Shown: piece after piece, positions 11,986-22,711 of the stretch
Layout: each line of letters opens with the position of its first letter
Numbering within the stretch: the stretch's first letter is position 1
Origin: Prostheceraeus crozeri
Taxonomy: Eukaryota; Platyhelminthes; Polycladida; Euryleptidae
Direction of reading: 5' to 3'
Assembly (NCBI GenBank): GCA_907163375.1
Contig: CAJQUW010003387.1
Location: 248,001 to 312,000, forward strand
DNA length: 64,000 bases
The notes under the pieces: generated by a model
Seen by the model: the letters and a program-made list of their open reading frames with translations, nothing else
Told to the model about the DNA's origin: nothing
Databases searched by the model: none
Program-made: the position numbers and the translations under genes

Positions 11986-13274
11986 TCTCCTCTCAGACTG
12001 CCAAAACTGTCAAACATACACATAACTTCTCGCAAAATTTCATTGTATTTAAATTCAAATTAGCTTACTTATGCAAGTATCAAGAATTGGAAATTTGAAT
12101 ATTGTTCACGAATCATCTATACTGCTATTCATTAAGTCCCAAATTAGTACTAGAAAGAGCACTGAACATGAGTACTAACTACGAACAAGAAGTGAGTCCC
12201 AGAATCTGGTACTGTTTGGGTTCGAAATATTGGTACTCATTTTAGAACTCTTTTGGTTCGAAAGCACAGTACATAATTCGTACTCATTTAAGTGCTTATT
12301 TAATGAGTTACATAGGACTAGCACCTCCACTATATCCAAAAATGCCATACGGCATGCGAGTATATAACACGTCTTATCACATTCTCACATCCATCGAAGA
12401 ACTGCTTTGGCAATTATACACAAATGTATTTGGATCAATAAAATATGCGGAGGAATCAAACCGCAGTTGGTGAGGATGGCAAACATTGACAGGCCTCAAA
12501 GCACTGTCGGTGAGGATGCTTTTGATTCAAATTGATGTCTTAGGTTCATTAAGAGGATATCGATAAAATATTGCAGATTGGTGTTTACAGGATCACTTCC
12601 TGCTTCATTGTACCCAATTCGATATGTAGAAAGACACCAAACCGTCATTTCCTCAGCACTCGCTACCTGAGACAGAAGCGACCCGAGTGATAATTTTGCT
12701 TCAGGAACTATGAGCAACTACGTTGACCATTCGATAGAATATCAGAATACCAGAAATGTATATTTTTTTAATTGAAAAGACGCATAGAAAAGTTGATAGA
12801 AATGAATGAGATGATTGATGACAAGGCGAATTGAGATATTTATAGAATCACAATAAAGTGGAGGTGAGATTAATTAATTGATATTATTGAAATACGGAAT
12901 GACACTGTCTGGAAGGAGAGGACATTTTCATTCATAGTTAAAAAGTTTAGGTAAGTCATGATATCATCTGTAAAACACATGCATCAAACTTTTAAATGGC
13001 ACATCAAAGCAGATCAGTATATGTATTCAAAATTAATAACGTGCCCCAGCATTCTTCTCGCCTAATCATTAAGTCCTACTTTTTAAGATGTCCGAAACGA
13101 GAGGTGATATACATGCATATATGAAACAATAAGATCATATCGTGATCATTAAAAAGTTCAGCAATACGCTTAAAAAGTTCAGCATCTTACAGGATCGATT
13201 AATGAGAAACGTGAAGTTGTCAGATATGTTTCGGACCTCACTTTGCTATTCGTATATCTAATTCGAAATGAACG
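11986..13274. other. No gene; GTACT-rich inverted segment at ~12124-12312
   Basis: At 12124-12312 the two ends share CATTAA followed by AAATTAGTAC on the left, and in reverse complement CATTAA followed by AAATGAGTAC on the right. GTACT words lie in between. This could be a ~190-bp MITE relic. The rest of the interval shows nothing recognisable. Confidence 0.35.
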
Positions 13275-13535
13275 TTATGTTGCGCTGTCAAAACCTTTAA
13301 TACATCTGAATACTAATTGCGATGTCATTGGTCGCTGACGCAATTTATCTGTTCTGATGTCATTTGCATTGTTTGTGTACTTGGTCAATGTCACAATTTT
13401 GCCTATTTCCAAAGTTTCTAGCATTAGGCCTACATAGAAATCTTGCTTCGAGATATCTACAAAGAATAGTGTGAATTGCACCGTGATATCATTGTACAAT
13501 GCGCATTCACAAATGAAATGGTATACAGTTTCAAC
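13275..13535 (-). pseudogene. LINE ORF2 C-terminal fragment (HF..C..Y module)
   Basis: On the minus strand the frame reads VETVYHFICECALYNDI, matching the C-terminal cysteine/histidine module of many LINE ORF2 proteins (a pattern like ETxxHFLxxCPxYxDLR downstream of reverse transcriptase). The frame meets the MITE at 13536. On its far side (about 14064-14115, minus strand) lies RYDERLCS, a stop, then CND, which resembles the expected preceding ERLCxxC segment. The LINE was therefore probably already decaying when the MITE split it. Reverse transcriptase itself is not found next to it. Confidence 0.6.
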
Positions 13536-14055
13536 CACAGAATTAGACAGGTCGTCTCTTCTTCTGCTTGACTAGAAAGGAAGCATAGGAACATGAAACG
13601 CTAATGAAAAAGCACAATCTGCTGACTAAATACCATAGCAATCAAACACTGAGCAGCCAGTTCAACATTTAACACACCAAATTGTGTGATAATTCAGAGA
13701 TTGTTATCAACCGGATACACAGCAAAGGGACACAGTCGATGTCAAGTTCTTCAGAGAAGTTTGTAAACGTTTTTTGTGCGCGTTCTAACTTTTTTAATAA
13801 TGATCGGAGGGCCCAACATTATCGAGAAAACTTTTGCGCAATGATCTGAATTCTTCGAATCTGAAGGAATCGTGGCGATCGGAGCATTTTGAAAGAATTC
13901 AGAGCAACGCGCAGGCGGCTCATGACTATTTTTCTTATCTCTTTAAGGTATTGGAAGTTCCTTTTTGCCCACTCAGTAAGTTCCTGCATGTGCCATCTGT
14001 TTGAATCATTTTGCACTTCTAGCAAAGTGACACGATTAAACAATCTAATTCTGTG
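13536..14055 (+). mobile_element. hAT-type MITE 'CACAGAATTAG', copy 1
   Basis: 520 bp with terminal inverted repeats CACAGAATTAGA... and ...TCTAATTCTGTG. Flanks GTTTCAAC and GTTCTATC match at 5 of 8 positions, compatible with a decayed 8-bp target duplication, the hAT hallmark; copy 5 keeps it perfectly. It is inserted in a LINE tail. The interior carries blocks shared with copies 4-7 (TAATGATCGGAGGGCCCAAC, TTTTTGCCCACT). No coding capacity; the short frames are repeat translations. Confidence 0.85.
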
Positions 14056-14640
14056 GTTCTATCATTGCACTAACTGCACAATCTTTCGTCATACCTCAAT
14101 CGATTTCTACAACATCCAGTTTTAAGTGATAGGTCATGATTCCCACATCACAACTTCAACAAAGTGCTATAATATTTTGTTTAATTCTGAGTTAAATAGC
14201 TTCTCATGCTACAATCGAATTGACTTACTCCAAGCAGTCTATTCAGGTTCTACTTTTCTTTGTATCATTTATCCAAATGGCTCTAAAATGCTCTATTAGT
14301 CCGGTTTTTTCTATAATTTTGCATTTGCGCTTATTCATCTCTAAGCTGTTTTGATCTAACCAAAGATGTGATAAATTAATTTGCTTTAAAGATATTTTAT
14401 TCGCCAACACCATGTATATGAAAAATTGCTATTGCCTAAATTATTTAATCGAATTGTCTAAATTATTCAATTAAAATCAATTGTTCCCACAGTCACTGCT
14501 CGTCAACAATGCACACTCGTGTCTCACCTGGGAATAGACAAATTGTCTATATTACATCGAAGCGCACGCCAGCTGCATGCTGACTCACTGAATTTATTTA
14601 CATGGATGTTTCATCATTAGTGCTCAACCAGCGTGTTTGT

Positions 14641-15240
14641 CACAGAATTAAATATTTTGTTTGTCTGCTTCGGTTTTCTAGAAATGTGATTAATACGAAA
14701 TGGACGGCACATTGAGGAACCTATTAGGTGGCCAAAAAGAAACTCCTAATACCTTACAGTGACAGGAAAAAAGTTGTGAGTCGCTTGCGGATTAATGTGA
14801 GTTCCAGCAAGGTGCTTCGATTGCCACAATTCTTTCAGATTCCAAGAATTCGGATCATTGCGCACAAGTCTTCTCCATAATGTTGGCCCTTCCGATCATT
14901 ATCAAAAAAAGTAGCAGGCGTACGAAAATTAGGTCACTTGATGATTTCACCATCGTCTTCTCACCATTCCTTGCTGCATAGTGCATACACTGAATCGAAT
15001 GTTTAACCACACAGCGATGTGTGTTTTGGTGTATGCGAAGACATATGCGCGCACGCATCTCTCGCTGGCTCTGGTATCCCTCGCTGACAGCTTATTGTCT
15101 ACCATTTCCAATAGCACGAATTATCCACTCGAGAAGGAGCAAGTAGTCTAATTACGTGATGTGCCATTTCGATATTAGGGTTGCATACAATCCTTCCTTT
15201 CTAGGAAACCGAAGCGCGCGCAGATGAATCTAATTCTGTG
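14641..15240 (-). mobile_element. hAT-type MITE 'CACAGAATTAG', copy 2 (inverted)
   Basis: 600 bp from CACAGAATTAAA to CTAATTCTGTG, opposite in orientation to copy 1. Flanks GTGTTTGT and GTTTTAGT match at 6 of 8. It is closest to copy 3, sharing GACGGCACATTGAGGAACC and TGTTGGCCCTTCCGATCATT. The interior includes segments absent from the 520-bp form, so two length variants exist. Confidence 0.83.
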
Positions 15241-15248
15241 GTTTTAGT

Positions 15249-15952
15249 ACATCTGCGAATTTAAGTTCGGCAATTCTAGTACTCTTCTGTTTAGTACTTA
15301 GATTCATACTTAAATAGGACCTGATCATCTGCAGTGTATTTTAGCATGTGAAGTCAGCGCGGAGATTAATGATATCGTTGTCGTAGTCTCTATGTCCCCC
15401 ATTAACACAAAAATACGTAAAACCTACGCATGTTTTCGTCAGATTTTGGCAGAGACAGATTCAGAAATAAATTGCGTACGTTATTGCGCAAGTGCTACCT
15501 AGATTTGGTCAACGCTTGTACTTCCCAATATCATTCTGCATTTATTGCAGGAGAGACAATGTTATTCATTGCTTCGTTTTGACTTCTTATTATCATGCAT
15601 GATTTTTTATATTGTCGTTATCTGCACAGTATTTGCAATTAGATTTCATAAGTATTGCATCAAGAATCACATAACTGGGCATTTATCAAAACTTGCGCAA
15701 ATGCGACGTAAGGTCAATTATACAAAAATATGCAATTGTTACGAAAGGAATTTCAGTCAATAGTAGCTCGAAGACAACAAGATCTTGGCAACAATAATTC
15801 AAATAGCACGGCTCATATGCTAACTTCTGGATGTGTAAAGTAATCTGCCATGAGATGAAAAGTGTCACAGATCAATATTTCTTATCTTGCTGTTCTGGGA
15901 GGCCAAGATAAATTTTACCATGTGTAATTGGTCTTTACTTATAAGGCATTTG

Positions 15953-15953
<1 letters not shown>
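15249..15953. other. No recognised feature
   Basis: Spacer between the MITE and the TA tract. No recognisable coding sequence or repeat partner. Confidence 0.4.

Positions 15954-16005
<52 letters not shown>
15954..16005. repeat. (TA)n microsatellite
   Basis: About 26 uninterrupted TA dinucleotides directly upstream of a Penelope-like 3' fragment. Frames across it give Ile/Tyr repeats and are artefacts. Confidence 0.97.
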
Positions 16006-16008
<3 letters not shown>

Positions 16009-16024
16009 AAAAATATAAAAGCAA

Positions 16025-16334
16025 AAATGGCAAGTAATGGCAAGATAGTGATCATATTTACGTTTTGCCATGCAGGGGCTGTCAGGATTTATACGTGGGA
16101 CAGACAGGGACTTCCCTGAGAGCAAGAACTCGAGTCCACCGACAGCAAGTGAAAGATGACAAATATCGAGTTCTTAATGTCAGTCATCATATTCATTCAT
16201 GTGCTAAAGACATGGATCCTCCATTTAACATCATTCCGATATTGAAACTCCCCACCAATTGTGATCGTTCATATAGGGAAGGCAAAGAAAAGCTATGCAT
16301 CAATATAGTTAGACCATCACTAAATCGTGTTTGA
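16025..16334 (+). pseudogene. Penelope-like element GIY-YIG endonuclease fragment
   Basis: The frame is open from about 16025 and stops at 16332-16334. It encodes a GIY-YIG-type nuclease domain as found at the C terminus of Penelope-like retroelement polymerases, where it makes the target-site nick. Visible landmarks are HIYVLPC..C (the GIY position), DLYVGQTG (the YIG position), then RARTRVHRQQ with the expected Arg and His, an HIHSC segment, and SYREGKEKLCINI with a candidate catalytic Glu near the end (PSLN finish). A TAA precedes the frame and no reverse transcriptase is upstream, so it is a 5'-truncated copy. (TA)n tracts flank it on both sides. Confidence 0.75.
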
Positions 16335-16472
16335 TATGTACATAGACATGTTAATTCTCTGCTTCTTTCATTGCATTCTTTCATAACTATTGATATTTCA
16401 TTTCAGTGCATGATTTCTTTGATTTAACTTTGTGAAATGCATGTAAATATGATATTTCTTCATTAAATGAAT

Positions 16473-16513
16473 GCCCTTGAAAAGCTTGGGTGACCAAGTG
16501 AAACCGGTCGGGC
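16473..16513 (+). ncRNA. Hammerhead-ribozyme-like relic in the Penelope 3' region
   Basis: In order: GCCC (16473-16476), TTGAAAA, a stem GCTTGG/CCAAGT with a GTGA loop (16484-16499), GAAA (16500-16503), CCGGTC, then GGGC (16510-16513), which pairs with the first GCCC. That is the three-stem order of a type I hammerhead, with a palindromic ACCGGT stem III and a UC cleavage dinucleotide. The core CUGAUGA is degraded to UUGAAAA, so activity is unlikely. Hammerheads are known in Penelope-like elements, and this lies 140 bp downstream of the GIY-YIG stop. Confidence 0.45.
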
Positions 16514-16556
16514 GATAAATTTGCAAGTTTTTTCTGATATTCGCGTGTCTGATTTC

Positions 16557-16558
<2 letters not shown>

Positions 16559-16607
<49 letters not shown>
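16559..16607. repeat. (AT)n microsatellite
   Basis: Uninterrupted TA/AT dinucleotides just after the Penelope 3' region. Together with 15954-16005 it brackets the retroelement fragment. Confidence 0.97.
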
Positions 16608-16609
<2 letters not shown>

Positions 16610-16648
16610 TTTATCTATTCATCTACGCCTCCATATTATTTGCATTAT

Positions 16649-16700
16649 TTATATATATATATATATATATATATCTATATATACATGTATATATATAGAG
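16649..16700. repeat. Second, interrupted (TA)n tract
   Basis: TA dinucleotides interrupted by CTATATATACATGTATATA. Part of the same microsatellite-rich patch. Confidence 0.95.
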
Positions 16701-18177
16701 GATAAGCTATTCCATGAATCCACGCAGGCAAGAAAATCGTAGAAATCCTTATCCACTTCGCGGCCTGTTTTCCATTGAATGCATCAATGTTTATGTCCGA
16801 TAGCTATGTCCTTGTAGTTATTTCACCATAGCGACATCTTATGATTACGAGATAGTTTCCTAAAAGCCCATACATAATTCATATTTTATTGACAGTGCCA
16901 CGTTTACATGCACTAGGTTAGGGTGTGACACACTCGCTTTGGCGGCTAACTGTAATTTCACTTTAGCCACTAATGCTCACATTGAGCCTTAACGAAGGTG
17001 ACGTTCCGTAAACGTGAAGCATTATTCGTTCATCAGGAAATCGCATACACCCACTTTCAAATGTTCCTGTTCAATAATCCATGCATGCTATATATAATTT
17101 CAGCTTCCATACTTACAGAAATTATGTCTTTGTGTGATGTTCTAACCTTTGCGCTTGCGGTGCTAACACTTAGCGTATTCTGAGGAAGTGCATGATGATT
17201 GCACAGGAACTCCTGCTATTTAGCATGCAATTAAAAGTCTTTATCATTAATGCCCAAAACATTAACATATTGCATGAACAAAATATATTGATGTTGTTTA
17301 ACACACAATTTCCATGAATGAAAGGCTGATGTAACAATTCACTCTATTTGAGAAATTTCCGGAATGCGATCCCAAAAGTAATTAAGAAAATCATGTCAGC
17401 GATCTGTTTAATTACAGTCATATAAGGAAATCTATGATCGGCAATGACATCATTTTGCGATTTTTAATGCGATGTCATTATATATCATTTTATTTTTTAT
17501 AATGAAAATATTCTTCCTAGTGAAGTATGCGCAGGCCTGCACCGCCAATGGATCTAGTCATACAAATTATTCGATTTACACTGCCACCATGCTACTTTTA
17601 CTGCTCTTGGCAATGAAATTGAAATTAGATTGCATGCAACATCGATAGAGTCCAAATAATGAAAGACCGAAGAAAGCAGTTTTGTCATGCAAAGATTCTT
17701 GTATGTCAAAAGTTAGGTAGGTTCTATAGATACATTAGACATCGCAAGTTTTGATTTAAGCTTTATACACTCGAATTACAAATATGCCTACAATATGCTG
17801 TTGGTTAGGCCAAAAGTATCAAAAGTACGAAAAAATGATAAAACATATTTTAGATTGCAGTCAAAAAATCTCAAGATAGTGTTATCAATGAGTTGTTTGA
17901 CAATTTGTTTGATAGACAGACTGACAGTCAATAGCCAATTGCTTTTCGCTAGATGAATTACCAGTGCGGAAGGACATGGGTAGACAACACAAAAGATACT
18001 AAATTTGATTCAATACAAAATGCGAAGAATTGATGATTATAAAATATAATGGAACAAAAATTTTTGATGATATCATTTTACCTCAAAATAAAATTATCTC
18101 ATTCTATCATTGCCAATCTTAGAAGAAAATCGTTCATGACTCGATCCTAGCTGACAACAAGACTTCAATACTCTGCT
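16701..18177. other. No recognised feature
   Basis: AT-rich, with only short unrecognised frames. No repeat partner noticed elsewhere in the window. Confidence 0.4.
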
Positions 18178-19152
18178 TTAACCCTCAGAGACCTGAGCTT
18201 TTTCACACCCTCTGAGACCTGAGGGGGGGGTCCAGTGGACCATTTTAACATATTCTCAGTTTACCTGCTTAAATCGATATCAAAACATTAGGAAAGTTGA
18301 TTTTAAGTAAAACAATGATGTTTGCGTGTAGCAGGTCGGTATAACGAATCCCTTGAGTGACTTTCAGCCTTCTCAGTAAACACGTGCGAAAATATGGTGT
18401 TTTTGTAAGTCAATCACATTTAGTACAGCATCATTTGTACTGGGAGGCGGCTTTGCGATATTTTGTGTCACCATAAAGCCTCAGATAGTTGATTTTGATG
18501 AAGTTGATTTAATTCATGCAGCTAATCCTTTCCATTTGTACATTCCTTCAAATTTATCCAAAGCTATCAGAAATAGACCTATAATGAGTCAAAATTGCTG
18601 TGCTTCTAGAACCAAAAACAGCTGTGGAGATCTCAAACTTATCATTACTGCTGTGAAAAGTTTGTCATCAATCAGTTTTTGGTGCTCAACTATGAATATG
18701 ATAATAGCTTTCTTTTCGGACATCGATTTATGTCGAGTTGTTCATATAGGCCAACCAGTCACGCGAGATCATGTGCGAAAGCAAAATATTCACATTTTGC
18801 GATCTTCCAACACATTGCACATCTACGAGCATGATGCAAAAAATGAATAAATGACTTTCACTCTTTATACACCATCGTGGACATGTTCGAAATCATTTTT
18901 CATCTAATTACAAAAATTTTGTGATGGAATTTCTACACCCTCTGAGACCTGAGGGGGGGCCAGTGGACCACCTTGGCCTATCTGGCATACTTCTACTGAT
19001 TCAATTGAAATGAAATAACACTTGCAGATTCACTGTCAGAAATGATGATTTTGTATGGACTTGAGTGGTTGATATATCGTCAGCGTAAAAATTGAAATAG
19101 AAAAATGTGGCTCCGGGGTCCACTGGACCACCCCTCAGGTCTCTGAGGTTCA
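18178..19152 (+). mobile_element. piggyBac-like non-autonomous element, copy 1
   Basis: The left end is TTAA at 18178 followed by CCCTCAGAGACCTGAG. The right end, reverse complemented, is CCTCAGAGACCTGAGGGG, next to TTCAA (a one-base change from TTAA with an offset). A second copy of the terminal motif lies just inside the left end (18211, then GTCCAGTGGACC) and another at about 18942 in direct orientation. The mirror-symmetric GGTCCAGTGGACC/GGTCCACTGGACC is also terminal. TTAA plus CCC ends suggest piggyBac. A ~104-codon open frame (18536-18850) resembles nothing I know. A ~650-bp interior segment recurs at 57232-57881. Confidence 0.6.
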
Positions 19153-20216
19153 AAAGCGTGGCGGTCTTCCTACGGCTACAATTGAAAAAGAAGCTTCTAA
19201 CTTGTTCATCAGAAGGATTTTTTAACTAACAAAAGAGACGTGTAAAGGACGTCCTTGTTATAATTTACCGAGAAGATGCTAAAAGGACTGGAAGTGATTG
19301 ATGCTCATCAACGATTAAGCTCTGCTCTCAGAAGCCTTTTTGAAATATTAAATTGATTTTAATCTCGATGAACTATCTGACTCTGTACTACTCATGATTG
19401 CTTATAACCAATACGTCGGCGGCCGTGCTGTGATGGAATCATGACTCTCAGCTTCCGCATCAGTGTGAATACATTCAAATGACGATTGCTGTTCAATTAT
19501 TGAAAAAAAATCTTATTCGCCATTATTGTTCTGAAAATATAGATCCTAAACTTCAAGTTATTCATGATTTTGATTGATTTCAATATCTGTCGTAAATTGA
19601 TTTGTTTTTTAATAGAATTACCGCCACATTGTGCATGTACATCCACATGATGACAATGCAAAATAGACAATCCATCATAGCGTCTACATGCACGCTGAAA
19701 ATCACATAGCTACGAAAAACAGCATCCGAATAACAACATGACTAGTAATTGTGAGATCCTTTGTGATATCAAAGTTAGAAAGTGGAATTAGAATTAATAA
19801 TATTCAATATATATCATGTAATAATATAAATAATATAAATATAAAGGCATGAATAGGCGAGAGATACAAAACTTGTAGATATGCTGCTAGATGCCGATAT
19901 ATCACCCGCGATGAATGCAGGTCGCAATTTAGCGCACAATTCTTTGGCAGATGCGATGATAAATCAAATTGTAGGTAATCACAAGTATCATGCAATTCAA
20001 GAATTATGAATAACGGTGTTGAAAGTAATGCTGAAATCAATTCTTTCTTATCTCCTGCTTAACATCATTCCGCAAAATTTTGATGAGGTTTATTTTTCCT
20101 ACAGTTTGGCATTTTTATTCTGCGTCACTGACGAACTGACTTTCTCTTTTACTAGCGTAGTTCGAAAGTACGTACATGTATATGACGACATCATTATTCG
20201 TACTAACTTAGCAGAC
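19153..20216. other. No recognised feature
   Basis: AT-rich spacer between the piggyBac-like element and the left 31-bp inverted repeat. No supported gene. Confidence 0.4.
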
Positions 20217-20703
20217 CCCTAGATGCCCGTTTTTGGATAAAACATGCGTGATGCATGTATCACGGACAAATACTATCAAGAAATTTCATTCCTTATTAAA
20301 TAAAATGGTCATTTTTGGTGTAGATATAACTATATTAATAATATTTAGCATTGTAAAGAGTGGGAAATGTATATAAGAATTACTCTGAATAGTAATTTGG
20401 AATTGTACATGGTATTTACATCGATGATCCATGACCGTGGATAAAATACATAAGTAAAAGAGCGTTTCCTGTAGATTAGAATTGTCCATTTGGGTTAGAT
20501 ACCGACTTTACTAATAATATGATGCTGTAAGAAGTAACAAATGCATTTAAATTACTCAAAGAATCGCTCATGGATGATCCATGGATATCGACATATGAAA
20601 CATGTAGGGCCTATGCGACATATGAAATATGCATGTCTACCATTATTTCGAGTGTTTTATATATGCTCTTTATATTTGATGAAATGGTGTGTATAAAAAA
20701 GAT

Positions 20704-20780
20704 ATTCAGGTGACTTCATCGCTTCTCTCTCTCTTTCTCACTCACTCACTCGTTCCTCTTTTCTTCTTCTTCTTCTACTC
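20704..20780. repeat. Pyrimidine-rich (CT/TTC)n low-complexity tract
   Basis: CTCTCTCTTTCTCACTCACT followed by repeated TTC triplets. The open frame across it is a low-complexity artefact. Confidence 0.8.
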
Positions 20781-21324
20781 ATTTTTCATCATCTTTCACA
20801 TTCAGTACATGTACACTGTAGCTACAATAGCAACAATATCAGTCAATGCTGACGAACAGGTCAACAATATTAGGCCTACACATGACATATATTTTCAATA
20901 TTAAGCAATTCTATCGGCACACACTTTTCTTCTCAAATTGAAACATTTATTGAAGTTTCTAAGTTCCACACCCTGCCCATCAGCAAGTCGACTTTGATCA
21001 GTTTGCTCGTGTGTTCGCTAAATTACTTAGCTAGTAATTTGCAAAACTTATGATATTAAATCAGTATGTAACTGAACCAAACAATTGCATAAGTATCTCG
21101 CTCAGTCTGCGTTATCGTATCTCGCTTCTATAACTTTCTGTCACTATATTAAGGAAATTCGCCACGGGCACACAGCTGAGGAAGTTAGGTCACATTGTTG
21201 GCAGCCTGGTCGTGGCCGCATTCGTGAGCCATAAGAGGTCGATAATATTCTCTCGCTGGGAACTGTTGATACCTGTGACTCAGCGTCCCTGCTTAATAAT
21301 TATTGTCAGCCCATCACGTGGGAC

Positions 21325-21929
21325 CACAGAATTAAATATTTTGTTTATCTGCTTCGGTTTTCTAGAAATGTGATTAATACGAAATGGACGGCACATTGAG
21401 GAACCTATTAGGTGGCCAAAAAGAAACTCCTAATACCTTACAGTGACAGGAAAAAAGTTGTGAGTCGCTTGCGGATTAATGTGAGTTCCAGCAAGGTGCT
21501 TCGATTGCCACATTTCCTTCAGATTCGAAGAATTCAGATCGTTGCGCACAAGTTTTCTCCATAATGTTGGCCCTTCCGATCATTATTAAAGAAAGTAGCA
21601 GGCGTACGAAAATTAGGTCACTTGATGTTTTCACATCCTCTCCTCGGCATTGCTCACTGTATAGTGCATACATTGAATCGAAACCAGGCATCGATGTGTG
21701 TTTTGGTGTGTGCGAAGTGATATCAGAGCACGCACGCATCTCTCACTGGCTCTGTTGTCCTTTGCTGACAGCTTATTGTTTGCCATTTCCAATAGCAAGC
21801 GATACACGAATTTTCCATTCGAGAAGGAGCAAGTTGTCTAATGTGATGTGCCATTTCGATATAAAGGTTACATATAACTTACTCTTCCTTTCTAGGAAAC
21901 CGAAGCGCGCGCAGATGAATCTAAGTCTG
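21325..21929 (-). mobile_element. hAT-type MITE 'CACAGAATTAG', copy 3
   Basis: Aligns with copy 2 over nearly its whole length and in the same orientation. The left terminus CACAGAATTAAA is intact; the right terminus has decayed to CTAAGTCTGG. No target duplication is visible. The 130-codon open frame across it (21564-21956) is mirror translation of the repeat, not a gene. Confidence 0.8.
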
Positions 21930-22521
21930 GACAGAAAGCTGCGCATGGCGCAGTAGCTTGTGCGCTCTTCGTTCTCGTGGTCTATCGAACCCGTGTTAAC
22001 TGCTTAATATTACAAAAGTCAGAGCATCAAGAGGATATTCTACTTACACACCTTTATTTATTCATCGTCGGATCGTCTACGTTTTTTCATTATCTTACTT
22101 TGTTTTCATGCACAACATGGAGCACAATTCGAAAATGAACACTCGCATGTAGTCAGTGAGTTCTTCCATTCAATGAAGCCATCAAGTTCCTTTGATTTGT
22201 GCATCAGAATTGAAAATTCATCTCTTGGATCAAACCGCAGAAAAAGGGTAAGCTTCTAATTGTTTCCAAATTTATTTTGTCAACTTGCAGCATTTAGCTG
22301 CAAGTCTAGGAACATGTATTTGGAAATCCCGAAAACAAAATCAAAGGAAAGATTTGGTCATATGATACAATCGATAAATCAAAAGTTGGTTTATTGACCA
22401 TGAACACGTAGAGACATTTCTATGACTATACTGCTATCTCTGCTATTAATTTTGCAAATACTAGAAAACTACTAGCGTCATACTTAATTTAATTTACTGG
22501 CAACAACAAAATATCTCAATT

Positions 22522-22617
22522 CCTCTTGGTTCCTCATGGTAGCACATTTTGGGAGTCCTATATTTATACATAAATATCATACCTATCAAGAACTCCTAAA
22601 ATGTGCTGCTAAGAGGA
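22522..22617. other. Strong hairpin 1 (pre-miRNA-like geometry)
   Basis: An 18-bp stem formed by GTAGCACATTTTGGGAGT (22539-22556) and its partner around 22591-22609 pairs completely in RNA if two G:U wobbles are allowed. A second inner stem ATATTTAT/ATAAATAT sits in the loop, and outer CCTCTT/AAGAGG pair further out. Whether it is transcribed is unknown. Confidence 0.6.
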
Positions 22618-22629
22618 ATTCTTAGCATA

Positions 22630-22711
22630 TTGAATTCAAAGTGAATTAGTCTTGGGCATGTGACATCATTTGTGTGATGGAAAACCCAAGACTTATTCAC
22701 TTTGAATTCAA
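22630..22711. other. Strong hairpin 2, 27-bp stem
   Basis: 22630-22656 and 22685-22711 are reverse complements with a single mismatch (TTGAATTCAAAGTGAAT.AG..), around a 28-nt loop. It directly follows hairpin 1. It could be a tiny inverted-repeat element or a structured transcript. Confidence 0.7.

Noticed and set aside
15865..16742. Open frames rich in Ile-Tyr repeats on both strands
   Set aside because: They are translations of (TA)n microsatellites; any frame across such tracts stays open.
21564..21956. 130-codon plus-strand frame
   Set aside because: It lies almost wholly within MITE copy 3, which is repeated elsewhere with frame-breaking changes.
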